This document shows positions 8,209-16,019 of a stretch of DNA of 44,863 nucleotides, in pieces. The notes under the pieces are model-generated. The model was not told the origin of the DNA. It saw only the letters and a program-made list of their open reading frames with translations, and made no database searches. Positions within the stretch are counted from its first letter, which is position 1. Every line of letters starts with the position of its first letter. The stretch is from Candidatus Methanomethylicota archaeon (GTDB taxonomy: Archaea; Thermoproteota; Methanomethylicia; Culexarchaeales; Culexarchaeaceae). A program made the translations under genes and the position numbers. The stretch lies in contig JAJHRD010000009.1 in assembly GCA_020833005.1 (NCBI GenBank), positions 1 through 44,863 of the forward strand, read 5' to 3'.

Positions 8209-9888
8209 ATGGTTGGAAATTATGATTTGGTAATAGTTAATGGGAGGATTATTGATGGTAGTGGCAATCCATGGTATAAGGCGAACATAGGCATCCAAGA
8301 TGGGAAAATTAGCGTTATAACCAAATCAAAGATTAATGGTGAAATAGAAATAGATGCAAGTGGACTTGTAATAACCCCTGGATTCATAGATATACATTCA
8401 CATTCAGATATGGGACTTAGAAACCTAATATACAATAAAGCCACCAATAGGGTTATGCAAGGGATAACCACAGAAGCTGTGGGCAACTGCGGTTCATCAG
8501 CTTATGGATGGACTAAGAAGTATGCTGAAAAGTATGAAGAGAGATTGAAGAAGTTTGGATTAGAATATAAGATAGATTGGACTAGGCTGAGTGAATGGAA
8601 GAGGAAGGTTGAGGAAAGAGGGTATGCAATAAACATAGCACCCTTCGTTGGATTTGGAACTATAAGGACGAGCGTATTAGGCGAAGAGGGGGAGGGTGGA
8701 GAGAGATCAGATATAGGTGAGAGTGAGTTGAATGAAATGAAGAAGCTCTTAAGAGAGGCTATGGAGGATGGAGCGTTTGGGATGACTGCAGGATTAGAAT
8801 ACGATGTCCAGAGAAATGCATATACAGAGGAGCTGATAGAAATGTGTAGAGTTGTAGCGGAATATCATGGGCTATTCATGGCGCACATAAGATCTGAAGA
8901 TGAAATGCTTATAGAAGCTGTAAAGGAGTTCATAAGGATATGTAGGGAAGCAGGAGTTTCAGGATGCATATCACATCACAAAGCATGCCACCCAAACAGT
9001 TGGGGGAAACCATATGAAACCATAAGGCTAATAAGGGAGGCAAGAATGTCAGGGGTAGATGTAATATGCGATCAATACCCATGGCTAAAGGTGGCGGTGC
9101 TAAATGTTGGAGAATTCTTCAGAATAGAGGGGGAGGAGGAAATATCAAGTAAAGAGAGGGAGAAGATACTTGAATATATGAAGGATGATGAAAAGTGGAA
9201 GAAGATGAAGGAGGAAGCCATAAGGAGATATCAAATGGAAGAGGAATATATAGAGAGGAAGAAGAGGGAACTTGCAAAGAGGGGGACTCCATTCAGAATG
9301 CCATGGAACCCAACAACATACTTCGTCATAGCACACTCAAAAACGCACCCAGAATACGTAGACAAAAACTTCACGGAAGTAGCCAAATTAATGGGAGTTG
9401 AAGACCCATGGGAAGCCATGAGGAAACTATACATAATGGATGATGGAGAAACCACAGTTGCAGAAGGATACATGAGGGAAGAAGACGTGATAGAAATAAT
9501 GAAGGCACCATTCACAGCAATATCCACAGATGGTGGAACAGAAGATGAGCCAAAAGCACTACACCCAAGAAACTACGGAACATACCCACAATTCCTAGGA
9601 TACTACGTTAGGGAGAGAAAAGTCGTGGAGTTAGAGGAAGCCATAAGGAAGATAACATCACTACCAGCAAGATTCCTAAACCTAAAGGATAGAGGACTAC
9701 TAAGAGAGGGATACTGGGCAGACATAGTAATATTCGATGAAAGGGAGATAGCAAACCTAGCAACCTATGAAAAGCCATGCACATACCCAAAAGGGATAAA
9801 ATACGTCATAGTAAACGGCGAAATAGTGGTGGAGAATGGGAAGCATACTGGAAAACTACCTGGAAAAGTACTAACATACTCTAGATAG
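8209..9888 (+). CDS. D-aminoacylase-like amidohydrolase (N-acyl-D-amino-acid deacylase family)
   Basis: 559 residues. It starts with the small beta-sandwich of amidohydrolases (VNGRIIDGSGNPWYKANIGI), then the barrel with HSHSD at residues 63-66 and the GNCGSS cysteine near residue 94, which in D-aminoacylases bridges the metals. Later come MAHIRSED, ISHHKACH, and a C-terminal ISTDGGTEDEP aspartate. The C-terminal end rebuilds the sandwich (ADIVIFDE, VIVNGEIVVENGKHTGKLPGK). Known members remove the acyl group from N-acyl-D-amino acids; dihydroorotase-like or dipeptidase activity is possible. A charged insertion at about residues 310-350, rich in Lys and Glu, is long for the family. A TATA-like GTTTTAAGC lies about 33 nt before the ATG. 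Confidence 0.85.
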   Translation: MVGNYDLVIVNGRIIDGSGNPWYKANIGIQDGKISVITKSKINGEIEIDASGLVITPGFIDIHSHSDMGLRNLIYNKATNRVMQGITTEAVGNCGSSAYGWTKKYAEKYEERLKKFGLEYKIDWTRLSEWKRKVEERGYAINIAPFVGFGTIRTSVLGEEGEGGERSDIGESELNEMKKLLREAMEDGAFGMTAGLEYDVQRNAYTEELIEMCRVVAEYHGLFMAHIRSEDEMLIEAVKEFIRICREAGVSGCISHHKACHPNSWGKPYETIRLIREARMSGVDVICDQYPWLKVAVLNVGEFFRIEGEEEISSKEREKILEYMKDDEKWKKMKEEAIRRYQMEEEYIERKKRELAKRGTPFRMPWNPTTYFVIAHSKTHPEYVDKNFTEVAKLMGVEDPWEAMRKLYIMDDGETTVAEGYMREEDVIEIMKAPFTAISTDGGTEDEPKALHPRNYGTYPQFLGYYVRERKVVELEEAIRKITSLPARFLNLKDRGLLREGYWADIVIFDEREIANLATYEKPCTYPKGIKYVIVNGEIVVENGKHTGKLPGKVLTYSR

Positions 9889-10124
9889 ACATCAACAAAA
9901 CATAAATCAACTCTTTCTTTCTCATAATATATTAAAAGTGGAGACGTCCACAGATAAACCTTAATGGTTTCGAGGAGTACTATGAAGTTGCACGAAGTAA
10001 GCATAATTGAGTTCTTAAAACCACATGCATAACGAAAACTCCTTGTGGGTAAACTAAAAACTTTCCTCCGACCACTTGACTTTAAAGTGTAATTGATACG
10101 CAAAACTTTCCTTAATTAGGTCCA
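9889..10124. other. Convergent intergenic stretch with small hairpins, no gene called
   Basis: The 236 nt between two convergent genes contain a pyrimidine-rich tract (about 9909-9921) that could end the upstream transcript. Two small hairpins follow: GTGGA/TCCAC at 9938-9951 and AAACC/GGTTT at 9956-9970. Short reading frames here are broken by stops. It may be a decayed gene or a small RNA; nothing firm can be said. Confidence 0.3.
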
Positions 10125-10526
10125 TTAATTATTTGGTGAAATGTAAAGATTTATCTTTTCATAAACTAGCTCTGCTAACTTACTTAACAATTTCTCAGCT
10201 TTAACTCTATATTCCTCGAAGAGCTCCTCACTCATGAAGTCATGGTAATAGTTTGCATGTAAACTTTGAACAGCTGTAATCCCCTCACGTATTTCTTCAT
10301 ACTGGTTAGCCAACATCTTTAAGAACTTTATAACTTCTTCATGTCTAGTTAATTTCATGCCATAGAAAAGTCCAAGTGCATATGTCAGCATGTTTACAGC
10401 ACCCCAAATAAACTCTGATGCCTTAGAATACTCCTTCCTCAAATAGCATTGCCTGTAATTGTCATAGTAGTAGTCTGCAAGCTTCTTTCTTCTAATAGCC
10501 TCCTGAAGCTCCCTTTCAACATTCAT
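10125..10526 (-). CDS. PaREP1/HEPN-like small helical protein
   Basis: 133 residues, almost all helical. The pattern of an N-terminal tyrosine-rich helix (YYYDNYRQCYLRKEYSKA), then a SEFIWGAVNMLTYALG helix and a charged late part resembles the archaeal PaREP1 family, which belongs to the HEPN-type helical bundles. HEPN proteins are often toxins or RNases, but the R-x4-6-H catalytic motif is not clearly present, so activity is uncertain. Its ATG overlaps the stop of the preceding gene by ATGA, so the two are a coupled cassette. Some PaREP1 proteins are abundant paralogues in hot-spring archaea with no known function. Confidence 0.55.
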   Translation of the reverse strand: MNVERELQEAIRRKKLADYYYDNYRQCYLRKEYSKASEFIWGAVNMLTYALGLFYGMKLTRHEEVIKFLKMLANQYEEIREGITAVQSLHANYYHDFMSEELFEEYRVKAEKLLSKLAELVYEKINLYISPNN

Positions 10527-10933
10527 CTCACAATCACATCCCTCTTCGGGTAAATCTCCAAGACCTCACCATCCATTTTAATGCGTAATAGCTTAACTCT
10601 TAAAACATAATCTTCTGGTAAAACCCCATAATCTCTAAGTATAGGCCAAGAGCGCTCGGAGATGTATAGGAAATCATAAGTACCTATTACTGCAACTGAA
10701 AGAGAGAAATTGATCCTTACACCAATTATCTCCTTAAGTTTAAGTTCTTCCTTCTCAAGCTCACCCCAAACCTTCTTAATATCCATGATCTCCCCCTCAA
10801 CATCATAAGAACGAGGGGGAGACAAGTTATAGGGCTCTGAAAGATACTTCTTTGACAAAGAGAGATATACCCCTACATGCCGCCCTGTAACGGGTACCCC
10901 CCTCTCTAGACGTGCTTCAATTATTAATGGCAT
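10523..10933 (-). CDS. Hypothetical protein, first gene of HEPN-like cassette
   Basis: 136 residues with no family recognised. It seems to be a mixed alpha/beta protein: a beta-rich N-terminus (PLIIEARLERGVPVTGRHVGVYL), a central Glu/Lys-rich helix (WGELEKEELKLKEI) and beta strands at the end (YVLRVKLLRIKMDGEVLEIYP). No nucleotidyltransferase motif is visible, so it is not the usual MNT partner of HEPN proteins. The start ATG at 10933 has a GGGGGTG ribosome binding site 4 nt upstream. It overlaps the HEPN-like gene by 4 nt, which suggests the two proteins work together, possibly as an antitoxin-toxin pair (inference). Confidence 0.6.
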   Translation of the reverse strand: MPLIIEARLERGVPVTGRHVGVYLSLSKKYLSEPYNLSPPRSYDVEGEIMDIKKVWGELEKEELKLKEIIGVRINFSLSVAVIGTYDFLYISERSWPILRDYGVLPEDYVLRVKLLRIKMDGEVLEIYPKRDVIVR

Positions 10934-11033
10934 TTACACCCCCATTACATAATTCTTGAAATGAATCTATTAAAATCCTCATTTTAACCCCCCTCCCATT
11001 TCGCCACGCATTAGGTAAACATAAACCAAACCA

Positions 11034-11041
11034 TTTAAATA
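11034..11041 (+). promoter_or_regulatory. TATA box of the M20 amidohydrolase gene
   Basis: TTTAAATA preceded by CCA, ending 32 nt before the ATG at 11074. The transcription start is expected near 11064, giving a very short leader. Confidence 0.45.
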
Positions 11042-11073
11042 TCGACACATATCATAAAAGTAAATGATCAAAC

Positions 11074-12501
11074 ATGGAGAAAGAGAAGGAGTATGCTTTA
11101 AGCATTATTGATAGGTATGAGGGGCGTTTTGTTGAGGTTTCTGATTTGGTTTGGGAGTTTGCTGAGCTTGGTCTTGTGGAGTTTAAGTCTTCTAGTTTGT
11201 TGGCTGATGAGTTGGAGAAGCATGGTTTTAGAGTTAAACGTGGCATTGCCGGTATGCCAACAGCCTTCGTAGCAGAATGGGGGAGTGGAAAACCAGTAAT
11301 AGGGATAATGGGAGAATACGATGCCCTACCAGGACTCTCACAAAAACCAGTACCATGGAAGGAACCATTAGTTGAAGGTGCTCCTGGTCATGGTTGTGGT
11401 CATAATATTCATGGTGTTAGTGGTTTAGCTGCAGCTATTGCCGTTAGGTATGCCATGGAGAAGTTTGGTATACCCGGTACCATCAGATTCTATGGTTGCC
11501 CAGCAGAGGAAAACTTCAGTGGAAAAGTCTACATGGTTAGGGATGGATACTTCAATGATGTAGACGCCGTAATAAGCCACCACCCAAGCACAATGAATGG
11601 AGCAACATTAATGAGTAGCCTAGCAAACAACTCCGTGAAATTCCACTTTTATGGTAAAGCTTCTCATGCTGGTGGTAGTCCTGAGGCTGGTAGGAGTGCT
11701 CTTGATGCTGTTGAGCTTATGAATGTTGGTGTTAATTATATGCGTGAACATATTATTCAGGATGCTAGGATACACTATATCATTGAGAAGGGTGGAGACC
11801 AGCCAAATATAGTTCCACCATACGCCAGAAGCTGGTATCTAATAAGAGCCCCTGAGAGGGAGCAGGTTGAGGAAATCTATAATTGGATTCTGGATATAGC
11901 TAAGGGGGCAGCACTAATGACACAAACACAATACAAAGTGGAATTCATAAAGGGGGTTTACAACAAGATACCAAATAGGACTATCGCTGAAACCATAGTT
12001 AAAAACATGAGGTTAATTGGTCTACCAAAGTATAGTGATGAAGACATAAAATTTGCACAAGAAATTGCAAAGACGATACCCATGGAAACAAAGATAAATC
12101 AATTAAGAAACTCTAAGAGGCCTGGATGGGAGAAGCTTATCGATAAATTGATGGATGATGAGATACCAGACCCATGGGGTGAAGGTGAAGTTAGTCATGG
12201 ATCCACAGATGTAGCAGATGTAAGCTGGCAAGCACCAACGGTAGAGTTCAGTACTGCAACATGGGTTTTAGGCACCCCAGGCCATTCATGGCAGAATGTT
12301 GCCCAATGTAGAGTTGGTTTAGGACATAAATCATTAATATTCGCAGCAAAAACTATGGCTGCAACAGTATTAGACCTATTGATGAATAAAGAGCTTCTTG
12401 AAAGAGCAAAGGAGGAGCATAAGAATAGGCTTAGGGGTAGAGTTTATAAGTCTCCATTACCACCAGATCATAAACCACCATTAGATGCATGGAAGAAATA
12501 G
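11074..12501 (+). CDS. M20-family amidohydrolase, AbgB-like (aminobenzoyl-glutamate utilisation type)
   Basis: 475 residues. The order of motifs matches the AbgB-like branch of M20 peptidases: GIMGEYDALPG, then GHGCGHNIHG, CPAEEN, a VISHHPSTMNG strand, the KASHAGGSPEAGRSALDA dimerisation region, and a late GEVSHGSTDVADVSW and GTPGHSWQ typical of AbgB. AbgB cleaves p-aminobenzoyl-glutamate; related enzymes cleave other N-acyl amino acids or dipeptides, which fits this locus. No signal peptide, so cytoplasmic. The gene shows alternating patches of T/G-ending and A/C-ending codons (see findings). Confidence 0.85.
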   Translation: MEKEKEYALSIIDRYEGRFVEVSDLVWEFAELGLVEFKSSSLLADELEKHGFRVKRGIAGMPTAFVAEWGSGKPVIGIMGEYDALPGLSQKPVPWKEPLVEGAPGHGCGHNIHGVSGLAAAIAVRYAMEKFGIPGTIRFYGCPAEENFSGKVYMVRDGYFNDVDAVISHHPSTMNGATLMSSLANNSVKFHFYGKASHAGGSPEAGRSALDAVELMNVGVNYMREHIIQDARIHYIIEKGGDQPNIVPPYARSWYLIRAPEREQVEEIYNWILDIAKGAALMTQTQYKVEFIKGVYNKIPNRTIAETIVKNMRLIGLPKYSDEDIKFAQEIAKTIPMETKINQLRNSKRPGWEKLIDKLMDDEIPDPWGEGEVSHGSTDVADVSWQAPTVEFSTATWVLGTPGHSWQNVAQCRVGLGHKSLIFAAKTMAATVLDLLMNKELLERAKEEHKNRLRGRVYKSPLPPDHKPPLDAWKK

Positions 12502-12533
12502 AATAATGCAGGGAAGGTTCAAAGGGAAAAATA

Positions 12534-12546
12534 ATTTTTATTTTTT
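12534..12546 (+). terminator. T-rich terminator after the M20 amidohydrolase
   Basis: ATTTTTATTTTTT on the plus strand, 33 nt after the stop codon and in the gap between convergent genes. Archaeal RNA polymerase often stops at such T-runs without a strong stem. Confidence 0.45.
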
Positions 12547-13780
12547 AAGACAGTTTATTCACTTCAATTTTACCTTCCTTTAAAACCATTTTCACATTCC
12601 GCACATCTCTTAAAACCCTTATGTCTTCCAATGGATTACCATTAACCACTATTATATCTGCAAGTTTCCCAGCTTCTATGGTTCCAATCTTCTTCTCCAA
12701 CCCACATGCTTCAGCAGAGATCTTAGTTGCAGATACTATGGCATCCATGGGTTTAAATCCAACCTTATCTACAAGCAATTCAAGCTCCATGGCGTTTGTA
12801 CCAAGCTTCCACAATTCTGGACCCCCAAAATCTGTTCCCACAGCAATCTTAACTCCAGCTTCATAAGCTTTCCTAACACTCTTCAAATGACTTTCAAAAG
12901 CCTCCATAGCCTTTGCTAAACCCCACTCCACAATGCCAACCTCCCTACCACGGGTAACTATCTGATTAACTATGGATAGTGTTGGAACGAGGATTACATT
13001 CCTCTCCTTCATCATCTTTACAGCTTCATCATCCAAGTATATGCCATGATCAATGGTTTTAACTCCAGCCAATATTGCCATCTTTATCCCCTCAGTTCCC
13101 TGAGCATGGGCTGTAACGAAGGTTCCAACCTTCCTAGCCTCCTCCACTATAACCTTCATCTCTTCAAGGGAGAATTGCGTATGCTCAGGTCTATCACGCA
13201 TAGACATAACGCCACCAGTGGCACATATCTTTATGAAATCAGCCCCCTCCCTCAAAGCATATCTTGCAGCTCTACGACAATCATCCACACCATCACATAT
13301 GGTTGGAATCTTCTCTTTAGCCCAATGTATTGGTATGAAATGTATATCCCCATGACCGAAAGTTTGACTCAAAACATATCCAGCTGCAACAATCCTAGGA
13401 CCCCTAATACTTCCCTCAGCCACTGCAAACTTCAAATACAAACCATTAGTTCCACCACAATCCTTAACAGTGGTGAAGCCAGCATCTAGAAGTGCAGATG
13501 CATCACTCACACATCTTAGAAGTTTAACTTGATCTGGAACTGTAAACTCCTCCTCCAATTTATGTGTTCTAGTACCCATGAAATGCATATGGGCATCTAT
13601 AAGGCCAGGTAGAATAGTTAAACCATCAAGGTTAATAACCTTAGCTTCACTGGGAACCTTAACCTCAGAGCTTGGGCCAACAGCCTTAATCCTTGAACCA
13701 TCAATCACCACAGTAGCCCTATCAATAGGCTTACCACCACTACCATCAATTAGAAATCCATTAACCAATGCCAGAATCAT
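12545..13780 (-). CDS. Metal-dependent amidohydrolase (amidohydrolase-1; Xaa-Pro/N-acyl dipeptidase-like)
   Basis: 411 residues from the ATG at 13780 (a TTG at 13792 is a weaker option). The binuclear metal site is complete: HMH at residues 64-66, the carboxylated-lysine strand DFIKICATGG with Lys184, His225 in VTAHAQG, His245 in TIDHG, and Asp317 in VGTDFGG. The N- and C-terminal segments (LVNGFLIDGSGG and ADIIVVNGNPLEDI) build the beta sandwich. This layout matches the imidazolonepropionase/prolidase-like and carnosinase-like amidohydrolases that cleave peptide or cyclic amide bonds; the exact substrate is open. Convergent with the M20 gene. Confidence 0.85.
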   Translation of the reverse strand: MILALVNGFLIDGSGGKPIDRATVVIDGSRIKAVGPSSEVKVPSEAKVINLDGLTILPGLIDAHMHFMGTRTHKLEEEFTVPDQVKLLRCVSDASALLDAGFTTVKDCGGTNGLYLKFAVAEGSIRGPRIVAAGYVLSQTFGHGDIHFIPIHWAKEKIPTICDGVDDCRRAARYALREGADFIKICATGGVMSMRDRPEHTQFSLEEMKVIVEEARKVGTFVTAHAQGTEGIKMAILAGVKTIDHGIYLDDEAVKMMKERNVILVPTLSIVNQIVTRGREVGIVEWGLAKAMEAFESHLKSVRKAYEAGVKIAVGTDFGGPELWKLGTNAMELELLVDKVGFKPMDAIVSATKISAEACGLEKKIGTIEAGKLADIIVVNGNPLEDIRVLRDVRNVKMVLKEGKIEVNKLS

Positions 13781-13857
13781 ATGGGGCACCAAACATTAAT
13801 TAGCATTATAATCTATAAATAAAGGTAACTATCACGACACTTACTTTAAAAGTTCAG

Positions 13858-14091
13858 CTAACGATTTTGCTCCGCCCTTCTACGACGTGAAATCACTAAC
13901 CCATATATTCCATGAAATCCTATCGTTAACCCTGCGAAGGATGATGAGAGAGCCAATATTGATAGGATGATTGACTTTTCCAAAATATCGATTACCATGA
14001 AGAATGATGCAAGGAAGCCAAATATTAGTAGTATTGCTCCAATTATTATTTCATGAACTTCTCTCCCAAATTTAACCGTAAAGCCAACACC
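13858..14091 (-). CDS. Small two-helix membrane protein frame at the end of the transporter operon (start unclear)
   Basis: On the minus strand an open frame of 77 codons ends with TAG at 13858-13860. It reads like a membrane protein: one hydrophobic segment (EIIIGAILLIFGFLASFFMV), a short DILEKS turn, a second (SIILSILALSSSFAGL plus IYGLVI) and a basic tail SRRRRAEQNR. The frame opens after a TGA at 14092 and overlaps the end of the ATPase gene by 20 nt. It has no ATG, GTG or TTG before the internal ATG at 13998, which would give only 46 residues, so an unusual start codon, a sequence error or decay must be considered. It could be an accessory subunit of the peptide transporter or a separate small protein. 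Confidence 0.4.
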   Translation of the reverse strand, partial: GVGFTVKFGREVHEIIIGAILLIFGFLASFFMVIDILEKSIILSILALSSSFAGLTIGFHGIYGLVISRRRRAEQNR

Positions 14092-15058
14092 TCACATAAT
14101 GTCCTTTACCGACTTCGAATGTTGGAGGCTCCTTTAAATCACATAACCCCTTCTTAATATCTGGGCATCTGGGGTGGAAACGGCAACCTGGTGGTGGATT
14201 TATTAGGTTTGGCGGTTCACCAGCAGGTACATTTCTAATTATGAAGCGGTTTGCTGAATCAGGGTCTGGTATAACGCTTAATAAAGCTCTAGTGTAGGGA
14301 TGCAGCGGGTTACGTAAAATCTCCCTCGTATCTGCATTTTCAACAATGTGAGCAGCATACATTATATAGATCCTTTCTGAGAAGTACCTTGTCGTTGAGA
14401 GATCATGCGTAATATACATTATACTTAGATTGTAAGTTTTCTGCAATTCTTCTAGTAGCTTAAGTATCTCTATTCTGACAGATGCATCCAACATGGAAAC
14501 TGGTTCATCTGCAACTATTAGTTTTGGCTCTAAAATTATTGATCTAGCTATTACAAGCCTCTGCTGTTGCCCACCACTCAACATGTGTGGGTATTTATTG
14601 ATGAAATCTTCAATTGGAGTTAATCTAACCCGCTCTAAAACCTTATAAATCCTCTCCTCCCTCTCCTTCCTACTCTTTAAACCATGGATTATGAGCGGCT
14701 CTTCAAGTATCTTTTTAACAGTCATGAATGGTGGTAATGCTCCAAATGGGTCTTGCTGAACTAAGCCAGTCTCACGCCTATACCATTTCAGCTCCTTCCA
14801 TCCCAAGTTGGTTATATCCTTCCCATCAAATATTATCTTCCCATCAGTGGGTTCATAAAGTCTAAGGATAGTTTTACCCAAAGTGGTTTTCCCACATCCA
14901 CTTTCACCGACAATGGATACTGCTTCCCCCTTCCTAAGTGTTAAATCCACACCATCAACTGCCTTCACATATAACCTTCTCCTACCGAAAAGCCCTCTCC
15001 TAACCTCAAAATACTTCTTCAAATTTTCAACATACAATAATGTGTCGCTCATGATCAT
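14072..15058 (-). CDS. Dipeptide/oligopeptide ABC transporter ATP-binding protein (OppF/DppF-like)
   Basis: About 328 residues. Walker A GESGCGKTT, Q-loop in RETGLVQQDP, signature LSGGQQQR, Walker B LIVADEP and the switch His in THDLS are all intact. The C-terminal oligopeptide-transport domain ends with GCRFHPRCP...C...GHYVRCWLYG, whose four cysteines match the set known to hold an Fe-S cluster in some peptide transporter ATPases. It powers the transporter on the inner face of the membrane together with the upstream ATPase. The ATG at 15058 overlaps the upstream stop by ATGA; an ATG at 15052 is also possible. Confidence 0.93.
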   Translation of the reverse strand: MIMSDTLLYVENLKKYFEVRRGLFGRRRLYVKAVDGVDLTLRKGEAVSIVGESGCGKTTLGKTILRLYEPTDGKIIFDGKDITNLGWKELKWYRRETGLVQQDPFGALPPFMTVKKILEEPLIIHGLKSRKEREERIYKVLERVRLTPIEDFINKYPHMLSGGQQQRLVIARSIILEPKLIVADEPVSMLDASVRIEILKLLEELQKTYNLSIMYITHDLSTTRYFSERIYIMYAAHIVENADTREILRNPLHPYTRALLSVIPDPDSANRFIIRNVPAGEPPNLINPPPGCRFHPRCPDIKKGLCDLKEPPTFEVGKGHYVRCWLYG

Positions 15059-16017
15059 CCCTTCCAATAAATCCAACATTTAACATATGAATCTCCATTT
15101 AGAAGTATTGTTGGCGGGTCTTCAGAGCATTTCTCAAACTTAAATGGACATCTCTCAGCAAATCTACACCCCCTTGGAGGGTTTAGTAGGCTTGGTGGAG
15201 ATCCAGGTATGAAACCCAATTTCTTATCCCTCCTCAATGTTGGAACACTCTCCATTAATTTCTGGGAGTATGGATGTTTGGGGTTTTCATAGAAATTCTC
15301 TGCACCGCTAAGCTCAACTATTTGACCAGCATACATTACCGCCACCTTATCCGCCAATTCACTTGACAAAGCAACATCATGTGTTATGAATATCATGCTT
15401 AAGCTCGTCTCCTTCTTAATCTTCTTCAACAGGTTCATTATATTAGCTTGCGTTAATACATCCAGCGATGATGTGGGTTCATCTAGGATCATAAGTTCAG
15501 GGTTTGTTAAGAGGGATGTTGCTATTATAACCCTTTGCTTCATACCACCACTCAATTCAAATGGGTAATGATGTAGGAAGGCATCACTTACACCAACCAT
15601 CCTTAAAGCTTTAGCAGCCCTCTCCAAAGCCTCACTTTTATCCATTTTTTGGTGGAGGAGGAGGGGTTCAATCATCTGATCCCCAATCTTGATAACTGGG
15701 TTTAAAGAGTTTAATGCTGCTTGCGGAACATATGTTATCTTTGTCCATCTAATCTCCCTATTAAATGTATCTTCATCAAGTTCCATTAGATTTATGCCAT
15801 TGAGTAAAACTTTACCCTTATATACTGAGACATTTCTGGGGAGCAACCTTAATATCGACTTTGCAAGGGAGCTCTTCCCACATCCAGACTCCCCTATAAT
15901 GGCGAGGGTCTCCCCCCTCCGCATAGAGAATGATACATCATCTACTGCCTTAACCTCACCCCTAATCGTCCTATAATACATTATGAGATTCAATACATTT
16001 AACAACTCTCCACTCAT
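15055..16017 (-). CDS. Dipeptide/oligopeptide ABC transporter ATP-binding protein (OppD/DppD-like)
   Basis: About 320 residues, the first of two paired ATPases. It has Walker A GESGCGKSS, signature LSGGMKQR, Walker B LMILDEP and THDVALS. It also has the C-terminal domain with FIPGSPPSLLNPP and the cysteine set GCRFAERCP...C...VKCW. The ATG at 16017 has a GGAG site 8 nt upstream; a GTG at 16023 that overlaps the permease stop is the alternative. Middle of the transporter operon, with 4-nt or shorter spacing or overlaps on both sides. Confidence 0.93.
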   Translation of the reverse strand: MSGELLNVLNLIMYYRTIRGEVKAVDDVSFSMRRGETLAIIGESGCGKSSLAKSILRLLPRNVSVYKGKVLLNGINLMELDEDTFNREIRWTKITYVPQAALNSLNPVIKIGDQMIEPLLLHQKMDKSEALERAAKALRMVGVSDAFLHHYPFELSGGMKQRVIIATSLLTNPELMILDEPTSSLDVLTQANIMNLLKKIKKETSLSMIFITHDVALSSELADKVAVMYAGQIVELSGAENFYENPKHPYSQKLMESVPTLRRDKKLGFIPGSPPSLLNPPRGCRFAERCPFKFEKCSEDPPTILLNGDSYVKCWIYWKG

Positions 16018-16019
16018 CT

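Noticed and set aside
9765-10103. A 112-codon minus-strand frame
   Set aside because: It overlaps the end of the D-aminoacylase-like gene in another frame, and its sequence does not look like a protein.
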